DNA of 64,000 bases, taken from Larimichthys crocea (Eukaryota; Chordata; Actinopteri; Sciaenidae). The stretch lies in contig NC_040018.1 in NCBI RefSeq assembly GCF_000972845.2, positions 18,993,868 to 19,057,867 of the forward strand, in the 5' to 3' direction. This document shows, piece after piece, positions 49,490 through 60,395 of this stretch. The notes under the pieces were generated by a model that saw only the letters and a program-made list of their open reading frames with translations, did no database searches and was not told the DNA's origin. Made by a program: the position numbers and the translations under genes. How positions within the stretch are numbered: the first letter of the stretch is position 1; every line of letters begins with the position of its first letter.

Positions 49490-49640
49490 CATCCACTAAT
49501 GTCCTCCCTGTGATAAAGGCACTGTCACTAATTAAGGCCTCAGACGTTTAATGACCAATCAAAACAGAGTCTGCTCAGATGGCAAGCAGCTAATTGCTCA
49601 AGCTCAAGTCAGGATATGGGCGAAGGGATTGGCTGGGTAG
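49490..49640. other. Candidate conserved non-coding sequence (appearance only)
   Basis: Low-repeat sequence with CACTAATTAAGGCC, TTTAATGACCAATC and AGCAGCTAATTGC, a cluster of homeodomain-type sites typical of developmental enhancers. No coding frame. Conservation unknown. Confidence 0.2.
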
Positions 49641-50109
49641 TGATAAGATAAGGGAGAGAAAATGTACTGAGGAGAGCTGGGGAACTGCTCTAACACAGTA
49701 AATTGCAATGCTCTTATTAGAAATGTGTATCTGTTTATATATATATATATATACCTATGTGCATCTAATTTCAAACATTTGTTCATATACACCAACTATC
49801 CAAATTCACAGAAATGCATGTGGTACTACATTATACACGGTCTACTGAATACACACACAAATTACATAATGTTAGATACACTCATGCTTCATGTACACTT
49901 ACACATACTCACACAATCAATCACAGGCACACAAGGCTCACCTACACATGCATAAAAACACACACACACACAAACACATACAGTATGTAGCACACATGCC
50001 ACATATCTTAAGGAGACATAATACTCAGTCCGTTGCAGGCAGCAGCCCTTTGGGTTTTCTCCCTCTCTGACAGGGTGTCAGGTGGGCCTGTTCTCCAGCT
50101 GCTGGCTTG

Positions 50110-50340
50110 CACTGAGTGAGAGACCAGCCTAATGAGATCACTGGCATCCAATTCGGCGAGGGTCAGCGCTCATTTCGAGCAATTCATTTTTAATTGGTCT
50201 CAAATCTAATCCATTTCATAATGTCAGCTCCTGTGCTCATCTTGCCCCTGAGGCTGCTGAGTGACACGGAGTGATTCCCTTGATGTTGTTAGCTCTGTGT
50301 TATTACATAGCCCGAAGTGATTGAGGATGTTGCTGTGATT
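50110..50340. other. Candidate conserved non-coding sequence (appearance only)
   Basis: Mixed-composition sequence without repeats, with TTTTTAATTGGTCTC, AATCTAATCC and AGCCTAATGAGATC. It has the appearance of a vertebrate enhancer-type conserved element and has no coding frame. Conservation cannot be tested here. Confidence 0.22.
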
Positions 50341-50344
50341 GTTA

Positions 50345-51312
50345 TTTTGTTGGTTGTTGTTGATGCAGTGATGCTACTGTAATCCTTTGCCCACTGCAGT
50401 ACTGTTCAGCACTGTACCCCCAAGGCTGATGATGATGTGTAATGAACCTGATAGAATAAAGATATTTATCATGTCTGTAGGTTCTCACAAGAGGATAACA
50501 AATCATTTCAAGGATGACATTAAATTCTGTCACAGTGCTGTGAGGTTTGCTGATCATTTATTTAAAATCACTGCAGGAAAAGTGAACAACTAATGCTCCT
50601 CTCTTCCTCACAAACTACTTTCAAGGCAACCCAGAGCAAAACACTCGACCATCAGCTGCTCAAGGAGAACTAATCAGTAGGAGACTATATTGGGCATCCC
50701 TCTGGTGCTGATGTTCAAGATGTCATTTCCCTGAAAGAGCAAATATTAAAATATCACAGTAATACAGTATTCCTCCATCCTTTGAAAGACTTTTTGATGT
50801 TCTCTTCTCGTGTTTGGATCCATTTCTCTCCTCCTTTTATCCCCTCTTTTATTTTCTTCTCTTATCCAAGCCACTCCTTCCTCCATCTAACTTGTGTGTG
50901 ACCAGCTGTGCCTCCTGCTTTACCTCCATCAAGATGTCACTTCTAATTTGCTGTTTGTGCTGACTCCATCCCTTCTAGCAATCAGCGAAGAAGACATCCA
51001 TTACGCCTAGTCGTGACAGGTCCCCTCAGAGTCTCACTGGACCTTAATGACACCTGACAGAACACAGGTTTACTACTTAGCAAACTGACCCCCTAGAGAC
51101 AGCCGATGGGTCCATTTGGCTAACACATCCCTGCATGCTTTACAAGGACCAGACAGGGGAAAGCTAATACAAGAAGTCTTGTCTTGTCATGCCTTACCGG
51201 GTTCTAATCCTGGCCCAGCAGGTTACTTTTCAGGTACTTTGTACACAGAGGATAGATGTTACCTGGATTTAAATCATCTCTCATGTCATCATGTCCTAAA
51301 ACCTCAAAACAG
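50345..51312. other. Non-coding, nothing recognised
   Basis: Plain sequence with pyrimidine-rich stretches at 50780-50960. GGGTTCTAATCC near 51199 resembles a tRNA box B, but no matching box A at the right spacing is present. Confidence 0.45.
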
Positions 51313-51313
51313 T

Positions 51314-51405
51314 GTTCCCCAATAGCTCACCTGGTAGAGTAGTGCACATTGTGCTAGGGCTGGGTCCCTACCACAGTTGCCTGGGTTTTGTTTCAACCAT
51401 TGTAA
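51314..51405 (+). mobile_element. tRNA-derived SINE, copy C (head only, decayed)
   Basis: Reads CCCAATAGCTCACCTGGTAG then AGTAGTGCACATTGTGCTAG, GGCTGGGTCCCTACC and TGGGTTTTGTTTCAACC. It aligns across its length with the head of the SINE at 29911 (TTAAGCTCAGTCAGTAGAGC, GGCTCAGTCCTTGC, GGGTTCGAATTCGACC). Box A is well kept; box B has lost its CGA core. The tail is not recognisable, and sequence divergence makes this the oldest of the three copies. Confidence 0.65.
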
Positions 51406-51409
51406 TTCA

Positions 51410-53092
51410 CTACTACACCACACTAGTTGCCACTTAATCCTACACACCTGTCCTCTAAGCATATGAAGGTTCATTCTTGAACTTGGGAGCTCATCTCTAT
51501 GATAAAACTTTAACATAGTTTATCACATTTGCATCATATTTATTCTTTGGCACTTTTATTTATATGATTTTAAGGTCATTTCGCATATTTTAGGCTGCTA
51601 GTGATTAATTGTGCAAGGGTCCTCCACATGGCCTGGATTTAGGCTGGCCAGTGCTTATCAAAGCCCAAAGGTAGATCTTAGTGATGGATTTTTCTTTCTG
51701 TCTGTGTCTGGTGGGCTAGGTTATGGAACGTGGCCAAAAGCTGCAGCCCACATAAATAAATGGTACATCAGTGGTGGGAGAGGAAGGTTTGAGTATATAG
51801 TATTTAAGTATCGACTGCACCTGTGAGGCCTGCCAACGCTGTAAACACTGTAAATGTTGTTAATGTTTGTGAGATGTTTCATTAAAGATGATGCTGTTCA
51901 TTAAAGAATATCAAAAGCTCCCCTGTCCTCTCTCCCACTTTTGACTAGTGATATACGATGCCATCCTTCAGTCGCTTTTAGTAGCATGTTATATGCGATC
52001 ATAGCATCATTAAAAAGTGAGGTATTTTCTTCTCTTGCTACTTATTATTAAGCTGTGCTCATTATTCTATGCACTCATTATCTGAGCAAGGCTAATTTCA
52101 CTTTGGGACCATAAACATTTCAACTAACTTTGACTGATTTTTGACCCATCGAGTGGAGTCATAACTCTTATATTGCTGCTTTTCTACAGACAACTGGGAG
52201 TGTAGAGAACAGAAACACAGCTTTGATGAAAGCCAACAAGTGTCGGAAAACATCTTTTACGTCAATGTATGTGTACACAGAAATTAGAGGGACTTACCAT
52301 TGTCCTTGATTAGGACTCAAGGGTTTTCCAGAATGATTAGGGATGAAGGAGGAGGAGTAGGAGGAGGAGAGCAATGGCAGTAAAAACATGGCTGAGCACC
52401 TGCCCACCAAAGACAGCTGCCAGCTAATAAAACAACTACAGCTCGCCGCTGCCTCATAAACCCTTCTCTCTCCGCTGTAGGCTTTACAGCGACAGGTCTC
52501 ATATGTACAAAGACATAAATGGAAAGTTTGAGTAATTTTTCAGAATTGGCGGTCTTTAATTTGCTTTGTAAGATTAACAGTGTAAGAGTTCATCTAAAAA
52601 TGCAGATTCTTCTAGTTCAGCATTATACACGAATATGATAGAATGCTCACAGTCACACTGATCTAGCATGAGACAATTTCCTTCATATGATTTGTTAAAT
52701 CCCTCATTCACAATTCACCAGAGCAGTCACTACACTGAATTAATGTCTGCACCATTCAAAATAGTCAAATCTCACAAGCGTCCCAAGCACACACCCTGCT
52801 CATCCAACCCAAACTGGCCGCTGGCATGTAAAATTTGAAAACTAAAGTGCCTTCAAATGGTTGTTGGCAATGAAAATTAATGTCAGCTCACGACAATAAA
52901 GCCACATTACACCATAAAAACTCCATTTTGGATTCAAGCTACCTTCAGGGCCCAGTTTTTATGTAATTTTATGTTTGGGTCTGTGTCCTGGTCAGAATCT
53001 GAGCAGCTATTATGACGTGAAGTTGTTTTTTATAGAAAGTAAAAATCGAACATCATCACGTTTTGTTCTTCTCCTCTGTGGCTTGTTTCAGG
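51410..53092. other. Non-coding; possible minus-strand first-exon-like segment near 52300
   Basis: On minus, sequence ending at 52302 reads ACAATG then a GTAAGT donor. Just upstream a 61-residue frame (52502-52317) has a hydrophobic stretch resembling a signal peptide (AVVVLLAGSCLWWAGAQPC). I cannot link these into a gene. The remainder shows nothing. Confidence 0.3.
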
Positions 53093-53146
53093 ACAAACTG
53101 TTTGACAGTGTTTTTACAAGGAAGAGGAACAGATCAGCCAGCAGAG
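53093..53146 (+). other. Exon-like 54-nt segment with good splice-like flanks (candidate)
   Basis: A long pyrimidine-rich tract (about 53060-53090, TTTTGTTCTTCTCCTCTGTG then GCTTGTTTCAG) precedes it, and AGA/GTGAGTATGT follows. It is 54 nt, a multiple of three, and in phase 0 reads DKLFDSVFTRKRNRSASR, a basic, serine-containing peptide. A second frame is open too. I do not recognise the protein, and no flanking exon was found. It is the best exon-like candidate in the window, but one isolated 54-nt match can arise by chance in 64 kb. If real, the gene runs on the plus strand and most of the surrounding DNA is intron. Confidence 0.3.
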
Positions 53147-53149
53147 TGA

Positions 53150-55000
53150 GTATGTATGCATTCTCTTTTTTTAAACTATTATTCTAATTGTGTGTGAGTG
53201 TGTGTTTATTTGTTAAAAGCTTTTACCAATAATTGATATACTAGGACCCAAATGCTGCACAGAAAGAGAACAGTTTGAATGCAGAGTTATATCATGTAAG
53301 CCTAATATAACTAAGTAGGATTCTGACATACTTTTCATAATTTTTCTGTAATTGTGTGCCAGATGAATGAGATCTGATAAAACATTGAGAGCCAGTGAGC
53401 TTAGACACTGGAACAAAAGTCCAGAAGAGTTTTTTTTCATTAATCCTAAAAAAACAACCTGCATCAAACAAATGTGAAGTGTGTTTTAAAAGCACGGAAA
53501 TCACATTTTGATGAATGCAAAGACTGAACTCATTTTGAAAAGGTTAGCTGTGCTTTAGCATTATTTGGGATAGCTAATGGATTAAGCAATGTAGTTATAA
53601 CCCATACTCGCTTCACACAGACAAGATCCTCACAGTTTCATTGCTTATTAAAAATATGTTTGGTGTTTTCTTTTTTTTTCTTTTTTTACGTTACACCTAA
53701 TTTGCAAATGAACCATAAATTGTATGATAGCTGATAGAAAAAATGCAGAAATCCACCCTGAAATGTATGCTCTTTTTTATTGTGTACAAGCTTAATTGCT
53801 GATTAACATAGATTATATCGTGAAATAATATGACATCACTCTTAGCACCACTAAGCTGAATTGCCCTTATCTCACTATGTTAAGTGGAACTTGTCAAGCA
53901 TCGTAATTGAGGAAGTTAATAATTTTGTTTGGTGAAACTAGAGTTTGTGGCTTGAAAAGTGTTAGAGAAAAGAACCACACCTGTCATAAAACAAATTTTA
54001 CAGTTTACCGGGCAGTTTGTATACACTGCAGGCCGTTAAAAAACATTTTTACTGCATGTTGTCTACATCACAACTCCTCTCAGACATCAGACATCAGATA
54101 TTACATTGAGTTATGTTGTAATGAGATATACTGTAAACTGTGTTTATCTCTCATACATTCAAGAAATAATAAACATGCACGTATTCCACAGGTGTGAGTT
54201 TACACAGCATACGCACAAGTATTGTCCTAGGCATGATAAGCGTACTACTTTTACAGTTGCCTGTAAAACCACTGTTTCTTCTTCTTGATCATCAGGTGGC
54301 AGAAACATCTGTGAGTGGATGAACTGAACAGAAGCCAGGACAATATTTTTCACGCAATAATTGTTCCTGTGGGGAAAATGACTTGTGACAGCAGCAGAGT
54401 AGAACAGATTCAATTGTGGCACAAATACAGACAAAAAAAAAGAGCAAAGGTTTCAACAAAGCGATGTTTAATCAATCAGACCGAAGTGGATGTATCACTT
54501 CACGGTGTTGACTTGGTCTGGACATCAAACAAAAGAGTATATGTGTAGACCTGTGCACATGCACAATTTAATCTGTTCACATCATAAGGTGAAAGAAGCA
54601 TGATGCAGGAGCTGACCTGAAATATGCAGATAATATGCAGTAGTGTAATGAAATATGCATATGTCATGAAAATGAATGCATAACCAGGTCCATATCTATG
54701 AAGTATCTCAGAATCACTCAAGTTGGTCTTACGATTTATTTATGAAGCTTCACATACACACTGTCAGCAAAGAGTAGAAGTTCCCCACTAAGTATGGATG
54801 ATATTACTGTGTTACAACCAGTATTTTGGCGTAAGTAAGTAAACCTTAGTATTATATTATAACCATTATTACCATTATAGTGAACTGTAATTAAACTTGT
54901 AGTTTAACTACATTGTGCAGTAGCTTTCATAGAGTTAAACTATAGTTACATTGGCATGCATTTTTGCTATTTTTGGCACCGTGAAACAGGCTACATTGTA
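53150..55000. other. Non-coding, nothing recognised
   Basis: AT-rich with T-runs near 53670-53690 and an A-run near 54434. No gene, RNA or element end recognised. Confidence 0.45.
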
Positions 55001-55006
55001 ATTATT

Positions 55007-55081
55007 AAGGGCAGTTGTGCACCATCGAAGAGTATTTTAGTAATTTAGCATGTAGCATTTTGATGATGCACAACTACCCTT
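55007..55081. repeat. Miniature foldback: 20-bp inverted repeat, 35-nt loop
   Basis: Left arm AAGGGCAGTTGTGCACCATC (55007-55026) and right arm 55062-55081 are complementary at 18 of 20 positions. The size of 75 bp is small for a MITE; it could be a foldback-type element core or a local inverted duplication. Confidence 0.85.
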
Positions 55082-55084
55082 AGC

Positions 55085-56140
55085 ATCTCATGCATCTTCA
55101 TGCTGCAGCGGTCTCATTTACATGTCAATTTTTTTTACTCAATAAATTGAACTTCTTTTTTACAACCTGTCCTAGGGGAGGAAACCCTGGAAAGGCATGC
55201 GAATTAAGATTGTCTTCTTCCCAGCTCCCAAGAACCACCAGCAACAAAGAATGCGCAGCCCTTTTAAAGGTTTATTTACAACTTTAAGCTTTAGAGTGGG
55301 CTCACAGCAGAACAACAAATAGAGGATCTGAATGTGAGTAATCTAAAGTTACAGAGTCAAATAAGAAGGAGACAAAAAGTCACTGATCTAATGTGTAATC
55401 AAAAACAAATCAAACTAGTTGGACAATTTGCTACATTTCACACAAAAGTAATTTCAGAATTTGGCTGATATTCTTCAGTGGAGAGCACAGAGCTCACATG
55501 ATGTTGGGAAAGTCTGTACAGAAAATATTAAAGCACATACACAAGGTTAGGTCTGGTAGATTTGCTGTAGTTTAACTTCTTACAGTGTCAAGTAAATTAA
55601 ATAATAAGGTTATAGAAAGCATAGCTTTGGAAGCTACTAAAAAAATTGGAACCATAAACCAAAACAAAGCACACACAGACACACACACACGGTTTTGTAT
55701 ATGCTCAATCGTAAAAGCTCAGTGTAGAGAGGAGAAGAGTATATGTTTTAGGAGCAAAAAGAAATAGCCTGGGGAAAATCCTGGGGTGAGTGGGTTGCAG
55801 ATGGATGTCTCCAGACACAAGTTAGCCATGGAGGTTTTCCTCAGTCAAAATCAAAAGATAACAAAGATGTGGGAAAAAAACCCATGAGGGGTAGTGGTAC
55901 CCAGAGAAGCTTCAGGTGTGTTTTCCAATGACCTTTCTGCCCTTTGTTGATGACAGAGCTGATGTTTGTGTGAGCTGATGAGATGGCAGCTGTGGCTCAT
56001 GTGTTGACCGTTCTTTCCATGTGTGGCTACTGGGTTTTATTGAATATCTGTTTGTGGAGATGTAGTGGTCGTTGCAGGAAGATGAGGATGCTGTGTAGTG
56101 CCAATCACTCCCACAGCAAGAGATTTAAGGCATGGTTATA
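55085..56140. other. Non-coding, nothing recognised
   Basis: AT-rich, short CA run near 55673-55690. Nothing else seen up to the LINE 3' end. Confidence 0.45.
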
Positions 56141-56144
56141 TTTA

Positions 56145-57590
56145 ATTTTTTTATTTATTTAAAAGGGACAGTGCATATTAATAAACATTTACATATAAAT
56201 ATGCCGGTTTATAGCCACAGGCTAATTTCCAACCATAGTCCCTTGGCAGGTTGATGTTAAAAAAGAGGAAAAGAAGGACAGAAAAAACTCAGCAAAAGAA
56301 AACACAGACAAGAGAAAAAAAGGGCTTACAACAGAGACACATTACTACAAACAGGGACATTGCACATTAACCTGGAATTGTATAAAAAAAATGTATGTAA
56401 TAAAAGTTTCACAAAAGCCAATGATGTGATCGCATACTGATTACGGTGAGTTATGATCACAAATCTGATTAGATCAAAGCCACACCTTCAAATGTCCCTT
56501 GAACGTTAATATACTGGGACTCTCTCTAATTGAGGTTGGTAGGCTGTTCCACAGTATACTACCTCTATATGATAGGACATTTTGGCCAAATTTTGGCCAA
56601 AGGAACCTCACAGTCACCTCTGGCAGAGGCTCTGGTGACTCGAGTAGTGGAGTGACTGACTACCCTCAGTTTAATATTATCATTTAATGGCGGTGGGGCC
56701 AGTCCATGAAGGACTTTAAACATCAGACAAGCTATTTTAAATTTCTTAACATTTTCAAAACTTAGTAATTTATAGTTTGGGAGAATGCTACAGTAGTGAT
56801 AAGAGAATGGCTTTTTGTCTAAGATTTTAACTGCTTTTTTTATATAAGGATTCAATTGGTTTGAGTGCAGTGGCCCTAGAAAAAGACCAACTTGTTATAC
56901 AGTAATCTATGTGTGAAAATATCATTGAGTGAAGGAACATTAAAGTGGCACTACCATTTAGAGATGGCCTTATCTGTCTAAAGTTACTCAGGTTAAATTT
57001 AATGGTGTTTGATATTTTTTTTATGTGGCTCCTAAAAGACAGTCGAATCCAGAATGACACCTAGGTATTTGTATTCTTGCACCAGTGGTAGTTCGTCATC
57101 ACCCAAAAATATATTAGAATATGTAATTTTAGTTGCATTCTTAGAGAACATCATACACATGTTTTTTTTTTTGTTTGTTTTTTTTTTGGTGTTTAACAGC
57201 AGGCAAGATCTCATAAGCCAGTCCTGTATAAGGGCCAACTCAGAGGTAAGAATACGGGCAGCTTCATCCACGTTTTTCGCTGGAGTAAAAACAACTGTCA
57301 TCTGCGCACATTTGAATACAGACATTTCTACATATGTCAGGAAGATCATTAATATATAAAGAAAAGAAAACAGATCCAAGTACAGAACCTTGAGGGACCC
57401 CTACTGGACATTCTGAGTACATGGATTTGACACCGTTGACCACTGCATATTGTTTTCTGTTGGATAGATAAGAAGTCATCCACCTGTTGGCTTGAGTGGA
57501 GAAGTTAAAGCAAGTTAGCTTTGCCAGAAGAACTCTGTGGTCAGCGGTGTCAAATGCCTTTTTTAGATCCAGGAAAACAGCGCCCTAGTT
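56145..57590 (-). mobile_element. 5'-truncated LINE retrotransposon (Rex1/L2-like) with 3' UTR
   Basis: The best-preserved retrotransposon here, on minus. The coding part begins abruptly with FLDLKKAFDT (about 57575-57546), holding the first RT catalytic aspartate. It continues with GVPQGSVLG (57401-57375), CADD (57308-57297; the usual YADD has lost its tyrosine but kept both aspartates) and SFKYLG-type YKYLGVILDS near 57055. The thumb and C-terminal part (HSMIFSHIDYCITSW, LHGLAPPPLND) runs to about 56500 across several frameshifts. A 3' UTR ending in AATAAATAAAAAAATTAAAT (about 56148) follows. CATGGT occurs just outside both ends (56133-56138 and 57591-57596) and may be part of a target duplication. 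5' truncation is the usual outcome of target-primed insertion. Confidence 0.88.
57032..57590 (-). pseudogene. LINE reverse transcriptase core, frameshifted
   Basis: Carries RT motifs in the order A (DLKKAFDT), B (GVPQGSVLG), C (CADD) and E-like (EYKYLGV), so the catalytic palm is nearly complete. A frame change occurs between the CADD segment and the following VDEAARILTSELALIQDWL block, and an A-rich insertion-like tract (KKTNKKK, around 57170-57190) interrupts the next block. N-terminal endonuclease and fingers are missing through truncation. Enzymatic activity is not possible. Confidence 0.85.
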
Positions 57591-57618
57591 CATGGTATCA
57601 CTTAAGAGTGATACCATG
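57591..57618. repeat. 12-bp perfect hairpin at the LINE 5' truncation point
   Basis: Arms CATGGTATCACT (57591-57602) and AGTGATACCATG (57607-57618) are exact complements with loop TAAG. The hairpin begins exactly where LINE homology ends, and CATGGT recurs at the other end of the LINE, so one arm may be part of the target duplication. Confidence 0.9.
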
Positions 57619-57619
57619 C

Positions 57620-59604
57620 CTCTTTAATGAACATCTTTCTTTTTCATGGGGTGAAGTGGGGTGTGAGATTGTTTGAATTCAGCCTGGGTTCAACTGAAAG
57701 TTTTGTAAAGTTTTACCAAATTCTTCATTTATTCTATGTTTTTAAAAATAAATAATTTTGATTGGGTGTTAAGCCATACAGAGAATCAGAATGAAGGGAT
57801 GGGAAAAAATGTTTCTTATCTCATTCTCTTTCTTTGCTTTTTTTGTTATGACATTGTCATCTAAAAATACTTCATGTCAATGGTGTAAAATTACACCTGG
57901 CTCATATATGAATCACTGAGTTCAGTTCATTCATGAAACATACAGGGAGCCTATTATTTTCTATCAGGAGAAAAGCTTAGTCAGTCACTTTGAGCAAATG
58001 AGTCATCAGTCACGAAAGCAGACAGAGAGTCTTCTCATTAGTCAACAATGTGCATTAGTCATCTGATGGAAGTGTTACCTCAAGAGTACAGTAACTCAAT
58101 GTCTCATGGTCAATGGGTTGTTTACTGTACTTGTGCGACAGTCTACAGTAGTTAATGTTGGCATTTAGATGCATTTTGCCAAACTTGACTTTGTACTGGG
58201 TAAATTCCAGGTGCGATGTCTATTTCTATCTAATGGAGTAGTATTGCTAAGATAACCTCTGCAAATATATCAGCCTGATGCCCTTTCTCCCCAGTTTCCT
58301 ATCTATCCAAACAAAGATATAAAAAGTTTAAATTAATAATAAAAAAGAACCCATTAGGACCTTTGGATAGATGTGTATCGTTCCCTGTCTAACTTGCTCC
58401 TAGCTAACAAACTATCCCAAGCTAACTGCTAGTTAACAGTTCTCACCGAAGACATGAATAAATCATATTCATATTATGTGAAAGGTAAAAAGAATACATA
58501 AAGGTTACAAAGTATGACACTTATCCCTAAATTTCATTTCAAGTTCTTCCCTCTTTTTCAGAAATGCCAAAACAGGAGGGCTTTTTGATATTGAGAGGGA
58601 CCAGTGAACTCCCTGATCGCCCAAACAGCAGCAAATTCAGCAGAAGATGGATCTGGCAGTTTGTTTTGCTCTTGAAAATACTCTTGAAAACCCTTCGCTG
58701 ATCCCTTGTACTGATTGAGCAACAGAGCTGTGGTGTGAGTTGTCTGTATCACTTACAGTATATCTCCAGGCACATAAGATTGAGTTTCTTCTACTCTGCT
58801 ATTTTAGCCAATATGATTATTACAATGCCATCAGCATGTACTGTAGTGCATAAATAAAACATAATGATCAGGGTAGCCAATATTATGAATTCTGTCAGTT
58901 TCACTGCATCAAATACTTGATATTTTTGAAGCAACAAAAACGACCTGTTCCTGGCCAAGATTTTTGGATATGCATATATTTTAATATATTAAATATCCTC
59001 ATTCAACTATCAACTATATGTTTATGCCAATACACTGCAGACGCCTGTGGACTTTAAGATAACTTTGCTTCAATTTTTGCAGTTATTACTGGACAGTAAT
59101 ACCATCAAATCTCTTTTAGAGAATGTGTTTCCTAAAGCACAAGCAAGATGTTTCAATTTTTAGTGGAAAAATCTGTTTAATGTTTGAGATGTAATTACAC
59201 ATTTCATCCCTAACACACATTATGACCTCTGTATTACAATTAAAATGTGTAGAAATCGAAAATCATGCATAATGAAAGATATTACTCTCAGAGAGTTTGT
59301 TGCTAAATTAAGGGGATCTCAAGATGAAATATTTTATTATGGAAAAGCTTTATACTGCCTGCATTATTTATTTTCATCCTTCAGTTCTTTTTTATAATTT
59401 GTTTTATTGTGTTATTTGATTATGTCTTTAAATGTGGCAATGGAAATTTTCGTCATGGTAACCAGAAAAAAATAGTTAGTTAGTTGTTATTTTTCTATTT
59501 ATGTACAACGCCTGTTAACTGTTGCATCTAAAATGTTACACTGCCATCTGCCACTAGCCACTTTAGTGTGCAAGCTTGGCAGCCTTTATCCATAATTCTG
59601 TAAC
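57620..59604. other. Non-coding; one unassigned 64-residue minus frame
   Basis: A minus-strand frame at 58752-58558 (with GSAKGFQEYFQEQNKLPDPS) looks protein-like in composition but has no recognised relatives and no clear splice sites. The rest is AT-rich and unremarkable. Confidence 0.4.
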
Positions 59605-59850
59605 AAAAGGTTCAAGGTTTCAAGGTTTATTGTCATTGTCATTTGCCTGCTTACACATAAAATCAAAAGTACTCAGGACCAGCAGTGTCCCCAATAATAG
59701 TCTAAAATTCAATGAGTCTAAGATACTATATGATCTTCTAGAATAAATATAATAAGTCGAGTTCAAGTCAGTGGAAATGTGGACCCCAAGATACTTGAAG
59801 CTGTGCATCATCTCCATTCTCTTATTAAAACCCCCTAAAGTCAGCAGGTA
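59605..59850 (-). pseudogene. LINE fragment: RT thumb remnant and possible tail
   Basis: On minus, 59806-59765 encodes SFKYLGVHISTDLN, matching the SFKYLGVHISxDLxW segment that follows the catalytic core in many fish LINE polymerases. The frame remains open without other clear conserved blocks. Adjacent plus-strand GGTTTCAAGGTTTATTGTCA near 59618-59637 resembles a fish LINE/SINE tail. A small, decayed fragment; it lacks the region seen in the 56-57 kb copy upstream of YKYLGV, and the residues differ, so it likely belongs to another family. Confidence 0.55.
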
Positions 59851-59854
59851 GGCC

Positions 59855-60349
59855 ACCCAACAAATATTCTATTAAACAAGAATACATTTCGTCCCCCAAA
59901 GTCTTTTTTTCTCCCCCATTTGATTAGCGTTAAGATAACTTTGCTTGTGAGTCAGTGATGAATAAAACATTTGTTTGCAGGTCCCAAACAGCAGCGCTGT
60001 GAATGTAAATAAGCATGACAATGTCACAGTTTGAAGGAAAATTCATTACCGTTTCTGATACTATATTCTCTAGCTTATATAATGTATATATAGTGTATGT
60101 ACAAAAGGTTTGAAGTCTGTCATATATAATAATACTCACACATATGCTTTAGGCAACAAGTCTTACAGTCAAAGTAAATGAAAGTCAAGACAGTCATTTA
60201 AATAATGCAGATAATTAATTAACATAATTGTGGAGATTGTGGTGTGTGTAATTATCTCAATTTCATCTCAAATGTGTCCAAAAATGCACCATCACCCATC
60301 CAAAAAGTAGACTGGTGATTACACTTCTGTTCCAACACAAAATCCTCAT
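59855..60349. other. Non-coding, nothing recognised
   Basis: AT-rich with no gene or element ends recognised. Confidence 0.45.

Positions 60350-60350
<1 letters not shown>

Positions 60351-60393
<43 letters not shown>
60351..60393 (+). repeat. (CA)21 microsatellite
   Basis: Uninterrupted CA repeats for 43 bp. Likely polymorphic. It generates His/Thr-rich or Val/Cys-rich frames in both directions that are not genes. Confidence 0.98.

Positions 60394-60395
<2 letters not shown>

Noticed and set aside
51117..51212. Possible tRNA gene or SINE around GGGTTCTAATCC
   Set aside because: Box-B-like only; the nearest box-A-like sequence is about 85 bp away and no cloverleaf arms pair.
58558..58752. 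64-residue minus-strand frame with protein-like composition
   Set aside because: No recognised relatives and no convincing splice sites; kept only as a remark in the interval description.
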